The notes beneath the pieces were generated by a model. That model made no database searches and was not told the DNA's origin. It saw only the letters and a list, made by a program, of their open reading frames with translations. Positions 62,635 through 64,000 of a stretch of DNA of 64,000 bases are shown one piece after another. The position numbers and the translations under genes were made by a program. The stretch covers positions 1 through 64,000 of the forward strand of contig DATLXU010000092.1 in NCBI GenBank assembly GCA_035575515.1, written 5' to 3'. The DNA comes from DATLXU01 sp035575515. GTDB lineage: Bacteria > Acidobacteriota > Blastocatellia > UBA7656. Positions within the stretch are counted from its first letter, which is position 1; every line of letters starts with the position of its first letter.

Positions 62635-63044
62635 GGCTCTTGCCTCTTGCCTTTCAATGGGCTTGAAAGGCTGACCGGTGAAGCCCAGTTCTGGATGATT
62701 CACTCACCGGGCATCAGGCCGTTTGCGCTGCCGCCCTAACTCTTTGTCTATCGAAGCTGATACGTAGCTGATCGGAACAATCAGCCAGTGCAACTACGCT
62801 CCCCATGCCCCTTGCTCGTCCAACGTCCTCATTCTATCCCCATTCATTTTCGTAGGCAAGTCATCATTTATAATTTGCTTCTTGCCTCATGTCATCTGCC
62901 ATTGATTCACCCGAAAAAGAATTACCAATAGGGGATAAAGGGCGAAGGACAAAGGATAAAAGACCATGCTATATTCAGCCTTTCTGATGATGGAAGCAAA
63001 CAGCAGGTTTGCGAGGCTGTTCGATCGTTTGAGAGGCGAAAGAG
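62635..63044. other. Divergent intergenic region with a heptamer array
   Basis: 410 bp between the VWFA gene and pdxJ hold no gene. The repeat at 62933-62960 lies about 85 bp before pdxJ. No promoter was confidently assigned. Confidence 0.5.
62933..62960 (-). repeat. Degenerate heptanucleotide repeat
   Basis: Read on the minus strand: TTTATCC, TTTGTCC, TTCGCCC, TTTATCC, four contiguous 7-nt units of the family seen at 6974, 9597, 13201 and 20773. Confidence 0.7.
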
Positions 63045-63788
63045 ATGATTCGACTGAACGTAAATATTGACCACATAGCGACGATAAGACAAGCGCGCAG
63101 GACGTTCGAGCCGAGCGTGGTTGCGGCTGCGGCTCTTGCCGACATTGCGGGCGCAAGCGGCATAACGGTTCACCTTCGCGGCGACCGCCGACACGTTCAA
63201 GACGAAGATGTGCGCGTGCTGCGCTCGGTCGTGAAGACTCATCTGAATCTGGAAATGGCGGCGACTGATGAGATGATAAACTTCGCACGCGAGGTCAAAC
63301 CCAACACGGCGACGCTTGTGCCTGAACGAGCCGATGAGATTACGACCGAAGGCGGCCTTGACGTTCTGTCGCGCGAAGAAGAGATTCGCCGCGCCGTTGG
63401 TTCAATCAACGAGGCTAGCATTCTTGTGAGCATATTCGTTGATCCGGACCTTGCTCAGATTGAAGCCTCGCACAGAGTCGGCGCGCGGCAGATCGAGATA
63501 TGCACGGCGACCTACGCGGATCTGACCGACCCGACCAGACATTCGGAAGCAGGGAAGGTTGAAGAAGAACTCGCGCGAATTTCCGAATGCGCCGCCCGCG
63601 CAGGCGAACTCGGCTTGCAGGTAGCCGCTGGTCACGGCCTGACCTACCGCAACGTTGCCGCGATTGCTCAGATATATCCAATCGAAGAGTTGAACATAGG
63701 CCACAACATCGTCGCGCGCGCGGCTCTCGTTGGAATGGAGCGAGCCGTGCGCGAGATGATTGCAGCGATAAATGGCCGATTGATTTGA
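63045..63788 (+). CDS. pdxJ: Pyridoxine 5'-phosphate synthase
   Basis: A 247-residue TIM-barrel enzyme that condenses deoxyxylulose 5-phosphate with 3-amino-2-oxopropyl phosphate to make pyridoxine 5'-phosphate, the ring-forming step of vitamin B6 synthesis. Signatures: RLNVNIDHIATIRQARR, GITVHLRGDRRHVQD, LVPERADEITTEGGLDV, and VAAGHGLTYRNV with IEELNIGHNIVARA at the end. Full length. GAGGCGAAAGAG lies directly before the ATG. It stands alone, divergent from the VWFA pair. Confidence 0.96.
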   Translation: MIRLNVNIDHIATIRQARRTFEPSVVAAAALADIAGASGITVHLRGDRRHVQDEDVRVLRSVVKTHLNLEMAATDEMINFAREVKPNTATLVPERADEITTEGGLDVLSREEEIRRAVGSINEASILVSIFVDPDLAQIEASHRVGARQIEICTATYADLTDPTRHSEAGKVEEELARISECAARAGELGLQVAAGHGLTYRNVAAIAQIYPIEELNIGHNIVARAALVGMERAVREMIAAINGRLI

Positions 63789-63810
63789 TACGGGCTTTGA
63801 TTGATTTGCG

Positions 63811-63848
63811 AACAAAAAATCCGCGCGACGTCGAGGTATCGCGCGGAT
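63811..63848 (-). terminator. Rho-independent terminator of the minus-strand edge gene
   Basis: ATCCGCGCGA (63819-63828) pairs perfectly with TCGCGCGGAT (63839-63848), 10-nt loop. The A-run at 63814-63819 gives a U-run on the minus strand, so it terminates the gene entering from the right edge. Confidence 0.85.
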
Positions 63849-63866
63849 AAAGCGTAAGGAGAAAAC

Positions 63867-64000
63867 TCAGTCTAAAGAGAAAACAACCCTGCCCACTTGC
63901 TCGATAATGACTTGTCCCGGTCGGAAAACTGCCGCAATCGTTAAATCAATGTTCAGCGCGAACGCACCCTCTTGAACATCACATACGAAAAGACCGTTTT
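63867..64000 (-). CDS. C-terminal fragment of an unknown protein at the window edge
   Basis: The last 44 residues of a minus-strand gene are visible, reading NGLFVCDVQEGAFALNIDLT and IAAVFRPGQVIIEQVGRVVF then SLD and a stop at 63867. The β-rich hydrophobic pattern looks genuine and a clear terminator follows 19 bp beyond the stop. Too little is present for identification. Confidence 0.6.
   Translation of the reverse strand, partial: NGLFVCDVQEGAFALNIDLTIAAVFRPGQVIIEQVGRVVFSLD

Overview
The window looks like a chromosomal segment of an acidobacterium, most likely class Blastocatellia. This is an inference from gene content. It carries two adjacent VWFA-related 'Acidobacterial domain' secreted proteins, an Alternative Complex III plus caa3 oxidase operon, an F420-type LLM oxidoreductase, HYR-repeat and sensor-propeller proteins, and many secreted BNR/acylase-type proteins. 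No rRNA, tRNA or CRISPR array was seen.

Layout. 1-376: nested insertion-sequence debris (an IS3-family end inside or beside an IS256-family transposase tail). 795-14279: one long + strand respiratory operon, actABCDEF (quinol:electron acceptor oxidoreductase), a small membrane protein, an SCO copper chaperone and coxBACD (A2-type caa3 oxidase), closed by a strong terminator. 14823-15464: Fe/Mn superoxide dismutase. 15731-19694: a three-subunit molybdenum hydroxylase whose FAD subunit carries the four-Cys insert typical of 4-hydroxybenzoyl-CoA reductase, followed by a frameshifted sulfatase-modifying-factor-type gene. 20812-21498: a REP-associated transposase (RAYT) bracketed by paired REP palindromes. 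22080-33405: a minus-strand regulatory and secretion region. A propeller sensor kinase and NarL-type regulator sit upstream of two gene clusters. Each cluster begins with the same ~105-bp promoter carrying tandem GTG-N6-CAC sites at 22-bp spacing, encodes unusual proteins (coiled-coil secreted protein, HYR protein, phosphoesterase) and ends with or contains a nearly duplicated receiver-only response regulator. 33580-39261: a BNR-repeat secreted protein and two MacB/FtsX-type permeases. 39485-46750: penicillin-acylase-family hydrolase, DinG-type helicase, a SnoaL-like secreted protein, glyA and a RodZ-like protein. 47168-57442: a + strand catabolic cluster with a TPP enzyme, a mandelate-racemase-type enolase, an FAD/Fe-S 2-hydroxyacid dehydrogenase, a small membrane protein, a broken SDR, an F420-type oxidoreductase, a bacterial microcompartment shell protein (BMC-H) and a CoA-acylating aldehyde dehydrogenase. 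57573-64000: DinB-like, Rho-N-like and secreted proteins, two VWFA proteins, pdxJ and a partial gene at the edge.

The genes suggest an aerobic heterotroph. Quinol from catabolic dehydrogenases is oxidised by ACIII, which passes electrons to the caa3 oxidase encoded just downstream. The 47-57 kb cluster can be read as a 2-hydroxyacid to 2-oxoacid to aldehyde to acyl-CoA route with the last step in a microcompartment. The two least familiar systems are the twin-promoter, receiver-only module at 22-33 kb and this small BMC locus. A degenerate heptanucleotide repeat recurs at five places, twice inside signal-peptide coding sequence.
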